In this document: positions 15,823-25,451 of the stretch, in pieces
How positions within the stretch are numbered: position 1 is the stretch's first letter
Layout: each line of letters starts with the position of its first letter
Origin: JAOZTV01 sp965371805
GTDB lineage: Bacteria; Acidobacteriota; Aminicenantia; UBA2199
Assembly (NCBI GenBank): GCA_965371805.1
Contig: CBDUZW010000019.1
Coordinates: 6,583-70,582 of the forward strand
Length of the DNA: 64,000 nucleotides
Direction of reading: 5' to 3'
Translations under genes and position numbers: made by a program
Notes under the pieces: generated by a model
What the model saw: only the letters and a program-made list of their open reading frames with translations
Told to the model about the DNA's origin: nothing
The model's database searches: none

Positions 15823-17789
15823 ATTACCAGTCGGTGCATGATTGTTTAAAAGAGCTGAAAGTCGGTCCTTATAAGGACCTGGGAAAGATAACCTTCCTGG
15901 ATGTTTTTCGTAATTACTGGCATTGGATACTGATTCTCATATCCCTGTTTTTCGTCATGGCAGGATTCATAGCTACAAAAAGGGTAAACGAAAGGCGTAT
16001 AAAAACCATGCTGGACACCGTAAATGCCGGTATTTTAGTTATTGATCCTGAAAACCGTATGATCGTTGAGGCCAATCCTACCGCGGTGGAAATGATCGGT
16101 TCTTCCCGGCAGAAAATTGTGGGAAGCGTATGTCATAAACACATTTGTATTTCGGAAAAGGGTCAATGTCCGATCCTGGACCTGGGGCAGAAGATTGACA
16201 ATTCGGAACGTATTTTACTGACAGCCGACGGCAGCCGGATAGCGATACTTAAAACCGTGGCTCCTGTTATACTGGCCGGAAAAAAACATTTACTTGAAAG
16301 CTTTGTGGATATTACCGAACGCAAGCAGATAGAAAACGCGTTTCAGGAAGCCAAAGAAGCGGCGGAGGCAGCCAACCGGGCCAAAAGCGAATTTCTGGCT
16401 AACATGAGCCACGAGCTGCGCACCCCGCTAAATGCCATCCTGGGCTATGCCCAACTCCTTAAAAGGCAGAAAGGTCTGACCGCCAGTCAAACGGAACAAA
16501 TTGCCACCATTCACAGCAGCGGCGAGCATCTGTTAGCGCTAATCAGCGACATTCTGGACCTGGCCCGCATTGAGGCGGAAAAGATAGAAGTGGAATCAAT
16601 AGAATTCAACTTGCAGACTTTAATCCAGGAGGTTTTAAGCGGGATCAGGGTCAAGGCTGTAGAAAAGGGACTCTCTCTCCATTATGAAGAACGTTCAGCG
16701 ATTCCCGCAATAGTTAGAAGCGACGCCAGAAAACTGCGGCAGGCGCTGATTAACTTATTAGGCAATGCCATTAAATTTACCGAAAAAGGCAGAATCACCT
16801 TACGAGTAAGTAGTAAGGAGCATCCGGCATCAAGCATCAAGCATCCAGTATCCTGTATCCGGTTTGAGGTTGAAGATACGGGTGTTGGGATTCCCGGGGA
16901 AAAGATAGAACAGATATTCGACCCCTTTACACAAAGGAAGCGTGAAGGCCGCAGCACTGAAGGAGTCGGCCTGGGGCTTTCCATCAGCCGGCGGCTGATT
17001 GAGCTTATGGGTGGAAAGCTTTTCGTTAAAAGCGAGGTTGGCAAGGGCAGCGTTTTTACGATTGAACTTGAAATGGAGACAGCGGCAGAGAAAGAAGCTG
17101 AAACCGCGGCGCCGGAAAAAACCATCACAGGCTACAAAGGCGAACGCAAAAGCATTCTGATTGTGGATGACAACGTTACTAACCTCTCTTTGCTGGTGTC
17201 CGCCCTGGAACCGCTGGGATTTGAATTAGAGTCTGCCGAAAACGGTAAGGAAGCAGTTGAGAAAGCGGCGGAAACAAATCCCGATCTTATATTGATGGAC
17301 CTTTTAATGCCGGTTATGGACGGACATGAGGCATTGCGCCGTATAAAAACTGATGATAGACTGAAAAAGATCAAGGTTATCGGGGTTAGCGCGGCGGTGG
17401 CAGACAAAGAACAGATGGAGAAGTTCGCCGCGGACTGTGACGACTGCATTTCCAAACCCGTAAATATTGAAATACTGCTGCAGAAGCTCGAAGAACATCT
17501 GCGGATAGAATGGATAGAAGAGGAAGATAAAGAAGGGGTAAAGAAAGAGCCGGCAGCGGTTGCGGAAGACAAAGCGGTCAGAATGCCGCCAAAAGATGTT
17601 TTAGATAAGATTATTAAAAAGGTTGAGATGGGAGATTTTAGCAGGCTGGAAAGAATTCTGGACAGCCTGGCGGAGGATGAGACATATACTGTTTTTTGCG
17701 GCAGGATTCGGGAATTTGCCAAAACTTATGATGACGAAGCTATTGTCAACTATCTAATGAGAGAATGTAAAAGGAAAATCGTAGATTGA
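15774..17789 (+). CDS. Hybrid histidine kinase, C-terminal part (TM-PAS-HisKA-ATPase-REC)
   Basis: The remainder of the broken PhnD-type sensor kinase, 671 residues from the first in-frame ATG, which lacks a proper ribosome binding site. In order: end of the sensor domain, one membrane helix (about 46-64, 'WHWILILISLFFVMAG'), a PAS domain with a Cys cluster ('VCHKHIC...GQCPILDLG'), HisKA with the phospho-accepting His in 'FLANMSHELRTPLNAILGY', a HATPase domain ('NLLGNAIKFTEKG', 'VEDTGVGIPG', 'GLGLSISRRL'), and a receiver ('ILIVDDNVTNLSLL', 'LILMDLLMPVMDG', 'CISKPVNI'). A helical C-terminal domain follows. The ATPase domain contains a six-unit 7-bp tandem repeat. Base composition is clearly richer in G+C than flanking genes. 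Whether it is expressed is doubtful. Confidence 0.8.
   Translation: MANGKSQTCAGWTIPLNYQSVHDCLKELKVGPYKDLGKITFLDVFRNYWHWILILISLFFVMAGFIATKRVNERRIKTMLDTVNAGILVIDPENRMIVEANPTAVEMIGSSRQKIVGSVCHKHICISEKGQCPILDLGQKIDNSERILLTADGSRIAILKTVAPVILAGKKHLLESFVDITERKQIENAFQEAKEAAEAANRAKSEFLANMSHELRTPLNAILGYAQLLKRQKGLTASQTEQIATIHSSGEHLLALISDILDLARIEAEKIEVESIEFNLQTLIQEVLSGIRVKAVEKGLSLHYEERSAIPAIVRSDARKLRQALINLLGNAIKFTEKGRITLRVSSKEHPASSIKHPVSCIRFEVEDTGVGIPGEKIEQIFDPFTQRKREGRSTEGVGLGLSISRRLIELMGGKLFVKSEVGKGSVFTIELEMETAAEKEAETAAPEKTITGYKGERKSILIVDDNVTNLSLLVSALEPLGFELESAENGKEAVEKAAETNPDLILMDLLMPVMDGHEALRRIKTDDRLKKIKVIGVSAAVADKEQMEKFAADCDDCISKPVNIEILLQKLEEHLRIEWIEEEDKEGVKKEPAAVAEDKAVRMPPKDVLDKIIKKVEMGDFSRLERILDSLAEDETYTVFCGRIREFAKTYDDEAIVNYLMRECKRKIVD
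16820..16861 (+). repeat. Six-copy heptanucleotide tandem repeat inside the kinase ATPase domain
   Basis: Six consecutive 7-base units follow the consensus G(C/T)ATC(C/A)N, the first four starting GCATC and the last two GTATC. Together they fill 42 bases (14 codons, keeping frame). They fall between beta strands of the HATPase domain as a His-Pro/Ser-rich insertion. Gain or loss of a single unit would shift frame. Confidence 0.85.
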
Positions 17790-17823
17790 AGAAGTAAGGT
17801 TATTTAATATTTTGGAGGACAGA

Positions 17824-20079
17824 ATGAAAAGAATAACTTTTTTCACGTTTTTTATAGTCATAATAATAGCTGTTTTAGACGGTAAGCTATATGCCCAAAA
17901 TAATTCAACACGGGCACAGGAAATGTCGATAGCACAGTTGTCCGAACTATCTTTAGCGGAACTCGCGAATGTACAGTTCGGTACGCTTACAGAAGTCGAC
18001 GACAACAAACGCCCATTGAGTGTCACCACGATCACCGCCGAAGACATCGCCCTGACTCCCGCGCGCAACATTCTTGATTTACTTGAAATCTATGTACCGT
18101 CCGCTCTTTATCTACATCATTCCGAGGGCGAAGAACTGGGCGTTCGAGGAATTATCGCAGATCGTTCGTACAAATTCCTTCTGTTGGTTAACGGTAAAAA
18201 CATGAATATCAAGCCGATGCATGGGGTGCGTACGGAAATCAGCCTCTGGGAATTGAACGATATCGATAAAATCGAGATTATCCGCGGTCCCGGTTCTGTG
18301 ATGTTTGGTCCCGGAGCTATCGGCGCTGTCATTAACATTACCACCAAAGACGCCCAAACCGCCCCCGGTCTGCAAATGGGCGCACACTACTGGGACCGAT
18401 ATGACAGCAAAAGCGGCTGGCTCAGCTATGGAAGACAAGGCAAAAATGTCGACTTCTACGGCTACCTCAGTATTGCAAGGACAATCGGCGAAACACCGGA
18501 TCTATGGAGGGCACAGAGTGCCGATAACTACGGATATGTTGGCGACCCCCAGCTTTTTAACGGCAAACCGGCACTTTCAATTCACCGCGATCTCTTTGAC
18601 GAACCTCAGATCAAAGCCCATATCTCGCTGGATTTTCACAATCACTGGAAATTGTGGTCTCGTTATACCTCCGGTTCGGGCTTCTATCGTTTCAACCGCT
18701 TTAAATCGCAACTCGTTAGCGGCGGTCCCTGGGTAGATCACATCGGAATGCGCCAAAGACAGTTTACGACGATGCTGGAACACCGCAGAACGCTTTCCGA
18801 ACGATGGATGCTCTCCGGCAAATTAGGATTTGATACGTTCGAGGACTACCAACAAAACCAGGTGAACAAACCCGATAAAGCATATAGCGACACGGAATAC
18901 TATATTCAGACACAATTACACTATGATTCCCAAAATAAGCTGAAAACCGTGACCGGGTTTGAGTATAGCTATGAACTTTTCGGACCCGGCTGGAACGAGG
19001 ATAAAGACAAAACCTTCTATGTCGACAATATCGTCAGCGGGCCCTCCTCGGATCACTATGAGGAGGGTAAAACTCTCAGTGCCGGGAGTGGCTGGGGAAC
19101 GCATCATTTTGCCTTGTTTGGTGAAGGCAATTACAGTTTTACTCCGAACTTGTCTGCGCTTATATCAGCGCGGCTGGACAAGAATAGCTATATGAAAACC
19201 ATATTTTCTCCGCGAGCCGCCTTGATCAGTAAATTGAAGAACGGCCACTATCTGAAAATGGTTGCGCAACGCTCCGTTCGTATGACGACAGCGAATAGAT
19301 TGTATCGCGCACACGTGGCCGGCACCAAGTCCGAGCCGGAGACAATTGATGCATTAGAGCTGATGTACGAAGGGACACATGGAGATAAAATAAGTTACCG
19401 CGCCGTGACGTTCTACAACAGATTGAAAGCTATCGGCTGGAGCGCAGAGTTGAAGCCTATCGGCTGGGGGCCCGATGGCACCGTGCCAATGGGAACATTA
19501 CAAACCTGCGGATTGGAATTCGAAGCGGACTATAGAATAGAGACGCTGCGCTTCGGATTCAACCATGGTTTTACCAAGCAACTGGATTGGGATATGCGAT
19601 CAGGGCTTAGCAGGACCGGCATCAGCTATTCCGATTATAACCTGGACGCCGGCGGTGGTGTGATGCTAACCGGAAGGGGAAATGATTTGAATAACTGGTC
19701 CAATCACATAACCAAGTTTTTTGCCAACATCAAGTTCTTTAACAACAAGGTAATCCTGCATGGTGACGCGCGTATACTCTGGGGATTCGAAGGATATCGG
19801 GACGGCCTGGACATGATCGAAGAAGCCAGTGGTGGTGGGGCTCTTTTCGAAGCTGTGGACGATCATGATATTTATAAAACCCTGATTACCGCCAACGCCC
19901 AAATCACCTGGCGCGTTAACGACAACACCAACATCAGCCTGCTTGTACAGAATGTATCTATCCTCGGAAACAACAAACGGTATCATTACAGTACCGGTTA
20001 TAAGAAGCTCTATCCAGACCGGGGAACATGGCTGGAGGAGCCGACAGTAGTTGCGATTCGCGGGAGGATAGAGTTTTAG
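17824..20079 (+). CDS. TonB-dependent outer-membrane receptor
   Basis: A 751-residue outer-membrane active transporter or receptor. The signal peptide is 'KRITFFTFFIVIIIAVLDGKLYA'. A short linker with 'LSELSLAELANVQF' leads into the plug domain (about residues 50-165), with 'ARNILDLLEIYVPS', 'ELGVRGIIADRS' and 'IEIIRGPGSVMFGPGAIGAVINI'. The rest is a 22-strand barrel ending in the expected C-terminal Phe ('VVAIRGRIEF'). The ATG at 17824, behind TTGGAGGAC, is preferred over an upstream TTG. Base composition matches the neighbouring kinases. It starts 34 bp after the first kinase, and together with the YfiR-domain kinase downstream it looks like a ligand uptake and sensing unit. The substrate is unknown. 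Confidence 0.9.
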   Translation: MKRITFFTFFIVIIIAVLDGKLYAQNNSTRAQEMSIAQLSELSLAELANVQFGTLTEVDDNKRPLSVTTITAEDIALTPARNILDLLEIYVPSALYLHHSEGEELGVRGIIADRSYKFLLLVNGKNMNIKPMHGVRTEISLWELNDIDKIEIIRGPGSVMFGPGAIGAVINITTKDAQTAPGLQMGAHYWDRYDSKSGWLSYGRQGKNVDFYGYLSIARTIGETPDLWRAQSADNYGYVGDPQLFNGKPALSIHRDLFDEPQIKAHISLDFHNHWKLWSRYTSGSGFYRFNRFKSQLVSGGPWVDHIGMRQRQFTTMLEHRRTLSERWMLSGKLGFDTFEDYQQNQVNKPDKAYSDTEYYIQTQLHYDSQNKLKTVTGFEYSYELFGPGWNEDKDKTFYVDNIVSGPSSDHYEEGKTLSAGSGWGTHHFALFGEGNYSFTPNLSALISARLDKNSYMKTIFSPRAALISKLKNGHYLKMVAQRSVRMTTANRLYRAHVAGTKSEPETIDALELMYEGTHGDKISYRAVTFYNRLKAIGWSAELKPIGWGPDGTVPMGTLQTCGLEFEADYRIETLRFGFNHGFTKQLDWDMRSGLSRTGISYSDYNLDAGGGVMLTGRGNDLNNWSNHITKFFANIKFFNNKVILHGDARILWGFEGYRDGLDMIEEASGGGALFEAVDDHDIYKTLITANAQITWRVNDNTNISLLVQNVSILGNNKRYHYSTGYKKLYPDRGTWLEEPTVVAIRGRIEF

Positions 20080-20209
20080 GCTTTGTCAGAAAACTTCTTT
20101 CCGATTTAAGTCACTTCGGTTATGTGGTGAATTTCGCCAGAGAGTAGTTAAAAGGGATATTACAATTGTCCATGAATTATAAAAATAGTAAATTGAGGTA
20201 AATAGCGAT

Positions 20210-22732
20210 TTGGATTATATGATGAGATTAATAGTGAAAAAAAAGATATTATTCTTAATAGCGGCGGCTGTGTTTTTTCAGCCGGTAGGGGCTGCTCAGG
20301 ATATTCCCCGTTCAGATCTGGTAGCGGTGTATTTATTGGGTCTGGTGGAGAATATTCAGTGGGCCAATCAGGAGGAGATCGATCAGTATCATATCCACCT
20401 GATTGATAACAACCGCAAGGTGGAGGAATCATTGAAGAATTTTTCCAGGAACCGGAAACTTCATGGCAAAACAGTAAAAGTGACCCGTTCTGGAAAAGTG
20501 GACGTCCCTAAAGGCGCACATATAGTTTATCTGGCCAAAGACAAGGTGGATTCTTACAGTGAGCTTTTTAAAATAGTGGAAGGGCAAAATATTCTAATCA
20601 TTAGTGAAGGTTGCGACAATAAGCGTCTTTTTATGATCAACCTCTACGAAACGGAGAAAAGGGAGATTCAGTTTGAGATCAACAAGGCCAATATTATAAA
20701 CCAGAACCTGGGTATCAATCCGGATATCATTCTTCTTGGCGGTACAGAGATTGATGTGGCCCAACTCTACAAGGAAGGCCAGAAGAGTCTTTTGGAGATG
20801 GAAAAAGCCATGAAGAAACTTCATCAGGAACAGGATGAACTAAAAGCCGCCGGAGAGCAAATCCGACAGCAGACCGAAACACTGAGAAATGAGATTGAAG
20901 CAAAAGAGGGAGAAAAAGATAGCTTACAGAAAAAGATCGGCCGGCAGATGGAAGAAGTTAAGCTCCGAACCAATGAATTGACCTCCCTGAAGGAAGAATA
21001 CCGGCCGCTGCGGGAAGAGGCCGCACAGCTTAAATCGGAGTTGAGAAGTCAGAAAAACCTTCTTGCAGGCAAAACAAAAGAGCTGGATTCACTAACCGGG
21101 AAAATTGCGGAGAGTAGAGTCGAACTGGAAAAACGTCAAATGCAGACTAAGCTGCAGCAAGCGGCTCTGACGAAGCGGGAAGAAACCATCACTCTCCAGC
21201 AGCGGGTGATGATATTACTGGGACTTATCACCTTCCTGGTTGTCACCCTGTTTTTTATTGTAATCCGGAGCAACCGGCGGCAGCGCGCCGCCAGCAAAAA
21301 ACTGGCCAAAGCAAAGCTTGAAGCCGATCGGGCTAACCAGGCTAAAAGTTCGTTTCTCGCTAATATGTCCCATGAGATACGCACCCCGATGAACGCGATT
21401 TTGGGCTACTCCAAACTGATGCAGAAGGAGAACTCACTGCTGCCGGAGCAGCGAGAATCCCTGAATACAATTACCAGCAGCGGCGAACATCTTTTGGCTT
21501 TAATAAATGACATCCTGGAAATATCCAAGATTGAGGCAAAACAGATTACTCTAAATATTGTTACCTTTGATTTTTATGCGTTGCTTCATGATTTGGAAGC
21601 TATGTTTGAAAGCAGTATAGAAACTAAAGATTTGCAGTTTAAGATAGTCGGGACCAATGAAGTCCCCCGTTATGTTGTAACAGATAAAGATAAATTTCGG
21701 CAAATACTATTAAATCTATTAAGCAATGCCGTTAAATTCACTGAAAAAGGCGGCATAATAATGCGGGTAACTATAAAAGGTGAAAAACCGGATAATCAGA
21801 GCCTGGTGGTTGAGGTGAAAGATACCGGAGTTGGCATTACTGAGAATGAATTAGACAAAGTGTTTGAGTATTTTGAGCAAACAGAATCGGGCAGAAAAAG
21901 TAAAAAAGGTACAGGGCTTGGGCTTGCCATCAGCCGCGATTTCGCGCGTAAGATAGGGGGAGATATAACTGTAACCAGCGAAGTCGGAAAAGGAAGCATC
22001 TTTTGTCTTGAGATTAATATCAAAGAGGGCAGCGAGTCGGACATCAAAGAAAAGACGCGGGAGCGGCAAGTGATTGTGCTTGAACCCGGACAGGAAGTTT
22101 TCCGTATCCTTGTAGTTGAAGATATGGAAGACAGCCGTATTCTGTTAGTAAAGATTCTTAAGACAGTTGGCTTTCAGGTAAAAGAAGCGGTAAACGGCAA
22201 AGAGGCTGTAGCGGTTTTTAAAGAGTGGCGCCCGCACTTTATCTGGATGGACGTCCGCATGCCGGTGATGGACGGTATGGAAGCAACCCGGCGTATCAAA
22301 GCAGACGGAGCCGGAAAATCGACTGTCATTGCGGCGCTCACAGCCCACGCCCTGACTGAGGAGAAGGAACAAATTCTGGCGGCGGGATGCGATGCTTTTG
22401 TGCGCAAACCTTTCCGTGAACAGGAAATATTTGATGTTATGGCAGAGCATCTCGGGATTAAATACCAGTATGAAGAGGAACCGGATGAAGAGCTACCTGT
22501 GGAAACGGATGTTGAATTACACAAGGTACAGTTGGCGGCTCTGCCGGCGGATTTGCGTAGTGAATTGCATCAAGCAGTGGTCGAATTGGACACAGCCCGA
22601 ACTCTGGAACTGATCGAGCAGGTCAAACAGCAGGATGCTTCCATTGCCAGTGTATTGAATGCGCTGGCGAAGAAGCTTGATTACCGCCGCTTGCTGAGAT
22701 TGCTTGAAAACAAAGATAGAAAATCTTTGTAA
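20210..22732 (+). CDS. YfiR-domain hybrid histidine kinase
   Basis: An 840-residue sensor kinase. A signal sequence precedes a periplasmic YfiR (DUF4154) domain (about 36-185), which contains 'YLLGLVENIQWANQEEIDQY', 'HIVYLAKDK' and 'ILIISEGCDN'. Then come a long coiled coil (190-315), a membrane helix (332-352), HisKA ('FLANMSHEIRTPMNAILGY'), HATPase ('NLLSNAVKFTEKG', 'VKDTGVGI', 'GTGLGLAISRDF'), a receiver ('ILVVEDMEDSRILL', 'IWMDVRMPVMDG', 'FVRKPF') and a helical C-terminal domain. In the classical system YfiR is a separate periplasmic regulator of a diguanylate cyclase; here it is fused to a kinase. The TTG start at 20210 is about 11 bases after GAGG; ATGs at 20219 and 20222 are alternatives. 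The neighbouring TonB receptor probably acts with it. Confidence 0.88.
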   Translation: MDYMMRLIVKKKILFLIAAAVFFQPVGAAQDIPRSDLVAVYLLGLVENIQWANQEEIDQYHIHLIDNNRKVEESLKNFSRNRKLHGKTVKVTRSGKVDVPKGAHIVYLAKDKVDSYSELFKIVEGQNILIISEGCDNKRLFMINLYETEKREIQFEINKANIINQNLGINPDIILLGGTEIDVAQLYKEGQKSLLEMEKAMKKLHQEQDELKAAGEQIRQQTETLRNEIEAKEGEKDSLQKKIGRQMEEVKLRTNELTSLKEEYRPLREEAAQLKSELRSQKNLLAGKTKELDSLTGKIAESRVELEKRQMQTKLQQAALTKREETITLQQRVMILLGLITFLVVTLFFIVIRSNRRQRAASKKLAKAKLEADRANQAKSSFLANMSHEIRTPMNAILGYSKLMQKENSLLPEQRESLNTITSSGEHLLALINDILEISKIEAKQITLNIVTFDFYALLHDLEAMFESSIETKDLQFKIVGTNEVPRYVVTDKDKFRQILLNLLSNAVKFTEKGGIIMRVTIKGEKPDNQSLVVEVKDTGVGITENELDKVFEYFEQTESGRKSKKGTGLGLAISRDFARKIGGDITVTSEVGKGSIFCLEINIKEGSESDIKEKTRERQVIVLEPGQEVFRILVVEDMEDSRILLVKILKTVGFQVKEAVNGKEAVAVFKEWRPHFIWMDVRMPVMDGMEATRRIKADGAGKSTVIAALTAHALTEEKEQILAAGCDAFVRKPFREQEIFDVMAEHLGIKYQYEEEPDEELPVETDVELHKVQLAALPADLRSELHQAVVELDTARTLELIEQVKQQDASIASVLNALAKKLDYRRLLRLLENKDRKSL

Positions 22733-22757
22733 TTGTGCAATACGAAAGGAGAATATT

Positions 22758-25181
22758 ATGATTGCAAATAAGAGACAAAAAACAGATCAACAAGAAATTC
22801 TTGTAGTTGACGATACCCCGGCCAATCTGCAGCTTTTGACAGGTATTCTTACGGGGCATGGATATCGCGTGCGTCCCGCCGCCGACGGCCGTCTGGCCAT
22901 GCAATCCGTGGCGGCCAGGCTGCCGGACCTGATCCTGCTGGATGTAAAAATGCCGGACATAGACGGTTATGAGGTCTGCCGCCACATAAAGGCTAACGAA
23001 CAGAGCCGCAAGATTCCGGTGATCTTCATCAGCGCCCTTGGCGATACCGCCGAAAAGATTGAAGGTTTCAAAGCCGGAGGCGTAGATTATATTACCAAAC
23101 CGTTTGAGCCCGAAGAGGTGCTGGCGCGGGTTGGAACCCACCTGCGTTTATGGGAGCTGACCGAGCGGTTGGAACAAAAAGTCAGCCTGCGCACCGCAGA
23201 ACTGACGACAGCCAATAAACAGCTCCGGCGGGAAATCACCCAGCGAAAGCAGGCCGAGGAAGCTTTAAGAGCAAGTGAGATAAAATTTCGCGAGTTCGTG
23301 GAAGGTACGGATGATCTGGTTACGCAGGTAGACGGGGAAGGTAACTTTACTTATTTAAATGATGTAGCGGAAAAAATACTTGGTCTTAAGCCGGATGACT
23401 GCATCGGTTTATCCGGTTTTTCATTTATTCATCCTGATGATAGGTTTGAAACCCAGCGTAATTTTCAGGAATGGGTAAGTAAGCGTCTTTCAGGTATTAC
23501 CTTGGAGAACCGTCAGGTTAGCCGCAACGGTGAAGTGCATGAAATGCTTTGGACGATTAATCCCCACTTTGACAAAGACGGAAATGTAATTACAATTAAT
23601 AGCATTGCCCGTGATATAACCGAGCGCAAACGGACTGAGGAGGCATTACATAAAAGTGAAGAGAAATACCGGAATTTAATTCAGCAATCCAATGACGCCA
23701 TATACCTTCTTTATAATAAAAATTTTGAGATTATTAATGAAAAATTCCAGGAGATATTCGGATTGAGTTTAGAGGATGTTAATAAACCTGATTTTAACAT
23801 TATGAATCTGGTGGCGCCTAAAAGTAGGGAATTCATTGAAGAGCGGGAAAAACAATTTGCAAAGGGGCAAGAGCTTGAACATACATACGAATTTACAGCC
23901 CTTTCAAAAGACGGCAAAGAGATAGAGGTGGAGGTATCAACTTCACATATTAAATATAAAGATGGTATTGCCACACAGGGTATTTTACATAACATTACAG
24001 AACGAAAAAATTTAGAACAGCAGCTCCGACAAATGCTGAAAATGGAATCAATTGGCACTCTGACAGGCGGTATAGCACATGATTTTAATAATCTCCTTAC
24101 CGTGATTAATGGGCATGCTGAAATGACTTTGATGAAATGTGAAAAAGACCATCCGCTGCATAAAAATATTGCTTCAATTCACCAAGCAGGTAAAAAAGCA
24201 GCAAATTTAACTAAACAATTATTAGCCTTCAGCCGGAAACAGATAATCAAACCACAAACCGTTGATATTAATATATTGATCTCTGATTTTGATAAAATGA
24301 TACGCCGTCTCATTGGAGAAGATATCAGTATGGAACTTAACCTTTTTCATGATATTTCTCTTATTAAAGCTGACCCATCACAACTCGAGCAAATTTTAAT
24401 AAATTTAATCGTAAATGCCAGGGATGCAATCAATCAACTGACTGAACTCGCTTCTGAGAAGAAAATCACAATTGAAACCAACCATGCCTATCTTGATGAA
24501 TTATATGTCTCAAAGCATGTTGGAAGCCAAATTGGCTTACATATAATAATATCTGTAAGTGATAATGGTATTGGTATGGATAAAGAAATAAAGAACAAAA
24601 TATTTGAACCTTTTTTCACTACAAAAGAGATAGGTCAGGGCACAGGTCTTGGACTGGCAACTGTTTATGGGATAGTAAAACAAAACAGGGGAAGTATTTA
24701 TGTTTACAGTGAACAGGGACAGGGCACAACTATAAAAATATACTGGCCTTCCACTGAAGAGAGGAAAGTTCCTGATCTTGCGAAAAAAACAAGTAAAGAT
24801 AATTTGACAGGAAATGAGACTATTTTACTTGTTGAAGATGATAAAGGAGTCCTGGATTTTGCCTTTTCGGTTTTGGAAGAATTGGGGTATAGTGTTTACC
24901 GGGCTTCAAACGGTAAAAAAGCTTTGGAATTAGCAAAGGAAAAAAATATCCGGTTTGATTTGCTCTTCACAGATTTAATAATGCCCGAAATGAATGGCAA
25001 AGAGTTGGCCACTTCCATAAAAAAACTGGATCCTGAAATTTCGATTATCTATACTTCCGGCTATACGGATAATCATATATTGCACAGCGGAGTATTAGAC
25101 GAAGGTATTAATTTTATTCAGAAACCTTACTCCGTACATACTCTTGCACAAAAGATCCGGGAAATGCTGGATAAGAAATAG
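22758..25181 (+). CDS. Hybrid histidine kinase (REC-PAS-PAS-HisKA-ATPase-REC)
   Basis: An 807-residue cytoplasmic kinase with no membrane segment. It has an N-terminal receiver (about 13-130: 'ILVVDDTPANLQLL', 'LILLDVKMPDIDGYE', 'YITKPF'), a coiled coil (135-165), two PAS domains (about 170-290 and 298-415), HisKA with the His in 'GGIAHDFNNLLTVI', an ATPase domain ('NLIVNARDAI', 'VSDNGIGMD', 'GTGLGLATVYG') and a C-terminal receiver (about 685-805: 'ILLVEDDKGVLDF', 'LLFTDLIMPEMNG', 'FIQKPY'). The ATG at 22758 has AAAGGAGA at good spacing. The first 890 bases are GC-rich like the upstream genes, whereas the sequence after about 23650 is AT-rich, which suggests a chimera. It has no DNA-binding output domain. 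Confidence 0.88.
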   Translation: MIANKRQKTDQQEILVVDDTPANLQLLTGILTGHGYRVRPAADGRLAMQSVAARLPDLILLDVKMPDIDGYEVCRHIKANEQSRKIPVIFISALGDTAEKIEGFKAGGVDYITKPFEPEEVLARVGTHLRLWELTERLEQKVSLRTAELTTANKQLRREITQRKQAEEALRASEIKFREFVEGTDDLVTQVDGEGNFTYLNDVAEKILGLKPDDCIGLSGFSFIHPDDRFETQRNFQEWVSKRLSGITLENRQVSRNGEVHEMLWTINPHFDKDGNVITINSIARDITERKRTEEALHKSEEKYRNLIQQSNDAIYLLYNKNFEIINEKFQEIFGLSLEDVNKPDFNIMNLVAPKSREFIEEREKQFAKGQELEHTYEFTALSKDGKEIEVEVSTSHIKYKDGIATQGILHNITERKNLEQQLRQMLKMESIGTLTGGIAHDFNNLLTVINGHAEMTLMKCEKDHPLHKNIASIHQAGKKAANLTKQLLAFSRKQIIKPQTVDINILISDFDKMIRRLIGEDISMELNLFHDISLIKADPSQLEQILINLIVNARDAINQLTELASEKKITIETNHAYLDELYVSKHVGSQIGLHIIISVSDNGIGMDKEIKNKIFEPFFTTKEIGQGTGLGLATVYGIVKQNRGSIYVYSEQGQGTTIKIYWPSTEERKVPDLAKKTSKDNLTGNETILLVEDDKGVLDFAFSVLEELGYSVYRASNGKKALELAKEKNIRFDLLFTDLIMPEMNGKELATSIKKLDPEISIIYTSGYTDNHILHSGVLDEGINFIQKPYSVHTLAQKIREMLDKK

Positions 25182-25183
25182 CA

Positions 25184-25330
25184 TTAATAACACTCCCTTA
25201 ATGCTACATGAGCGATGTTATGAAGTGGCATGATTTTTTTTACACCACCCAGTTTTATTGCTTCATGAGGCATCCCGAAAACAACACAAGTCTCTTCATC
25301 CTGTGCTATAGTAAATGCTCCAGCTTTGGG
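25184..25330 (-). pseudogene. cheB remnant (C-terminus of methylesterase domain)
   Basis: Read on the minus strand, this stretch encodes 'GAFTIAQDEETCVVFGMPHE' and then '..AIKLGGVKKIMPLHNIA', ending at a TAA at 25184-25186. This is the conserved end of CheB, which removes methyl groups from chemoreceptors. The receiver and the catalytic Ser/His part are absent. It ends 3 bp from the stop of the preceding kinase on the opposite strand. A receptor gene and cheW lie about 1 kb to the right, so it is probably what is left of a chemotaxis operon after insertion and deletion. Confidence 0.7.
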
Positions 25331-25451
25331 CACCACGAACATTCGCACAGAATTATATGTTTAGCTATAATGCCATATCTAAGAGCCTTGATATTACAGT
25401 ATTTTTTATTCTTTCGATATTTGTATAGTATTTCTGTTATGCTCAAACACA

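Noticed and set aside
17132..17722. 196-codon minus-strand frame opposite the kinase receiver
   Set aside because: Ser-rich antisense shadow of the GC-rich kinase gene; there is no start signal and the sense frame has clear receiver motifs.
18305..18736. Plus-strand frame inside the TonB receptor gene
   Set aside because: Overlaps the plug and early barrel of the receptor in another frame; no homology features.
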